The notes beneath the pieces were generated by a model that saw only the letters and a list, made by a program, of their open reading frames with translations, had not been told where the DNA came from and made no database searches. The translations under genes were made by a program, and so were the position numbers. From Hydractinia symbiolongicarpus (Eukaryota > Cnidaria > Hydrozoa > Anthoathecata > Hydractiniidae), in contig NC_079879.1 of the NCBI RefSeq assembly GCF_029227915.1, positions 32,308,501 to 32,372,500 on the forward strand: DNA of 64,000 nt, written 5' to 3'. Positions 63,301 through 64,000 of the stretch are shown here, in pieces (the stretch's first letter is position 1; each line of letters begins with the position of its first letter).

Positions 63301-64000
63301 CGCGCGCTGAAAAAATAGAGAAAGTTTCGAAAACTACATTTCATTGACATTCTAACGGTATCAGTCCGTTTGAGTTACAACGGTTGCGTCACATTTTCGT
63401 ACCAACATGTATTTAGCGATATGTTTCTGATGTTACTAGGTTGCATCGCTCTTAACGGTGGAACGATTGACTATGGGCCTTAATTGAACTGATTTTAGAC
63501 TTCAAACTTATAAATGTGATAAATGAGACAATTGGACCCCCAGGAATAACATTCTTCTTAATTTGACATGATTGCTCGAACTCAGCGATTACACTGGGCG
63601 CTATGGTAGCGCTTTACTTAAAAATGTAGATAAATAAGTCATTTTTTACTGTGGGACCAATCCTAACCGTTAGGGCGCGCTGAAGAAATAGAGACAACTT
63701 CAAAAACTACATTTCATTGATTTTCTAACAGTATCAATCTGTTTGAGTTACAACGGTTGCGTCACATATTCGTACCAACATGTATTGAGCGATATTTTTC
63801 TGATATTGCTAGGTTGCATCGCTTTTAACAGTGAAAAGATTGACTGTGGGCCTTAATTGAACTGATTTTAGACTTCAAACTTATAAATGTGATAAATGAG
63901 ACAATTGGACCCCCAGGAATAACATTCTTCTTAATTTGACATGATTGCTCGACTTCAGCTTTCACACTGGGCGCTGTGGTAGCGCTTTACTTAAAAATGT
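60333..64000. repeat. Right flank block of A/B/C/P/Q monomers
   Basis: Monomer starts and classes: 60333 A, 60706 Q, 61079 B, 61452 C/B, 61826 P, 62199 Q, 62571 B/A, 62944 A, 63317 A, 63690 B/A (311 bp, cut by the window edge). The 60333 unit retains J-like middle variants (TCGGATGATACTAGG), so the change from the interior domain is gradual over two monomers. The array continues beyond the window. Confidence 0.83.
61826..62198. repeat. Rare class P monomer, right copy
   Basis: It shares with 1866 the head TTTCAAGAACTACATTTCAT then TGTCTTTC, CAGTTTGTTTGAGTTTCAA and GGTTGTGTCAC. By eye, one difference was seen in the first 75 bases. No other P unit was seen in the window. Confidence 0.82.

Larger units (their letters stand above)
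1..64000. repeat. Satellite DNA array, ~373-bp monomer, 172 units
   Basis: I located every monomer start by the conserved junction GAAGAAAT then AGAGA. The 171 start-to-start intervals are all 369-374 bp, so no insertion, transposon or unique DNA interrupts the array. All units point the same way. Conserved landmarks in order are CATTTCATTGAC, AACGGTATCA, TTGAGTTACAACGG, TTCGTACCAACATG, TTAGCGATATGTTTC, GATTGACT, TTAATTGAACTGA, GTGATAAATGAG, AACATTCTTCTTAATTTG, ACTCAGCGATTACACTG, AGATAAATAAGTC and CCGTTAGC. No long reading frame exists. 373 is not a multiple of three, so no frame can run through successive standard units, and each unit carries stops. The class is certain. The family, species and chromosomal position are unknown; a centromeric or pericentromeric role is inference. 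Confidence 0.98.

Noticed and set aside
1-64000. CENP-B box in the monomer
   Set aside because: ATTCGTACCAACATG matches the TTCG and central A of the CENP-B box, but the required CGGG half is replaced by ATGT in the common form. No better match was noticed on either strand, so a binding site is not supported.
1-64000. CRISPR array
   Set aside because: The repetition is of full ~373-bp units with no short-repeat and unique-spacer pattern.
1-64000. Transposon, LTR element or rRNA/tRNA gene cluster
   Set aside because: Unit spacing never departs from 369-374 bp. No terminal repeats, target-site duplications, polymerase-like frames or recognisable RNA gene boxes were seen. A tandem RNA gene unit of this length (such as 5S) would show a conserved gene core, which is absent.

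Overview
The whole 64 kb window is one uninterrupted tandem satellite array. I found no gene, RNA gene, transposon or unique-sequence island. The array can be read as 172 head-to-tail monomers on the + strand: 171 complete units and a 311-bp partial unit at the right edge. Start-to-start spacing is always 369-374 bp, with a mean of about 372.5 bp. Hand counting one stretch (2641-3000) gave 142 G+C in 360 bases (about 39%) and 18 CpG, so CpG is not depleted. This points to a eukaryotic pericentromeric, centromeric or other heterochromatic satellite. I do not recognise the satellite family and cannot name the organism. The undepleted CpG mildly favours a genome without heavy CpG methylation (inference).

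Monomers fall into recurring sequence classes, which I label A, B, C, L, H, D, E, F, G, I and J, with rarer variants P, Q, M and N. Assignments were made by eye from diagnostic substitutions. The two flanks (about 1-9.7 kb and 60.3-64 kb) are mostly A, B, C, P and Q. The interior (about 23-60 kb) is built from the recurring order L-H-D-E-F-G-I-J, with many deletions, duplications and chimeric monomers. The stretch between (9.7-23 kb) mixes both sets. A rare class P monomer followed by a class Q monomer occurs once near each end (1866 and 61826), which fits an interior block that expanded within an older A/B/C array.

Layout: 1-7269, A/B/C block with a strongly homogenised run at 2985-5221. 7270-9698, second copy of a tandem duplication of about 2.98 kb. 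9699-13047, first H-D-E-G segment. 13048-16032, A/B/C units carrying a perfect 3-mer tandem duplication. 16033-23111, a 4-mer higher-order repeat (unit about 1490 bp) and then C/L units. 23112-28321, a different 4-mer repeat (L-H-D-E, 1489 bp) carrying a 744-bp dimer duplication. 28322-31301, mixed chimeras. 31302-36327, J-I-L-H units. 36328-41353, a 7-mer repeat (2605 bp). 41354-46188, two copies of a 5-monomer block 2975 bp apart. 46189-60332, a higher-order repeat of 14-15 monomers (about 5.2-5.6 kb) with whole-monomer gains and losses. 60333-64000, return to A/B/C/P/Q.

The array evolves visibly by unequal exchange in register: every change is a whole number of monomers, and many monomers are chimeras of two classes. 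Short open frames on the minus strand (up to 83 codons) are by-products of the repeat and are not annotated as genes.
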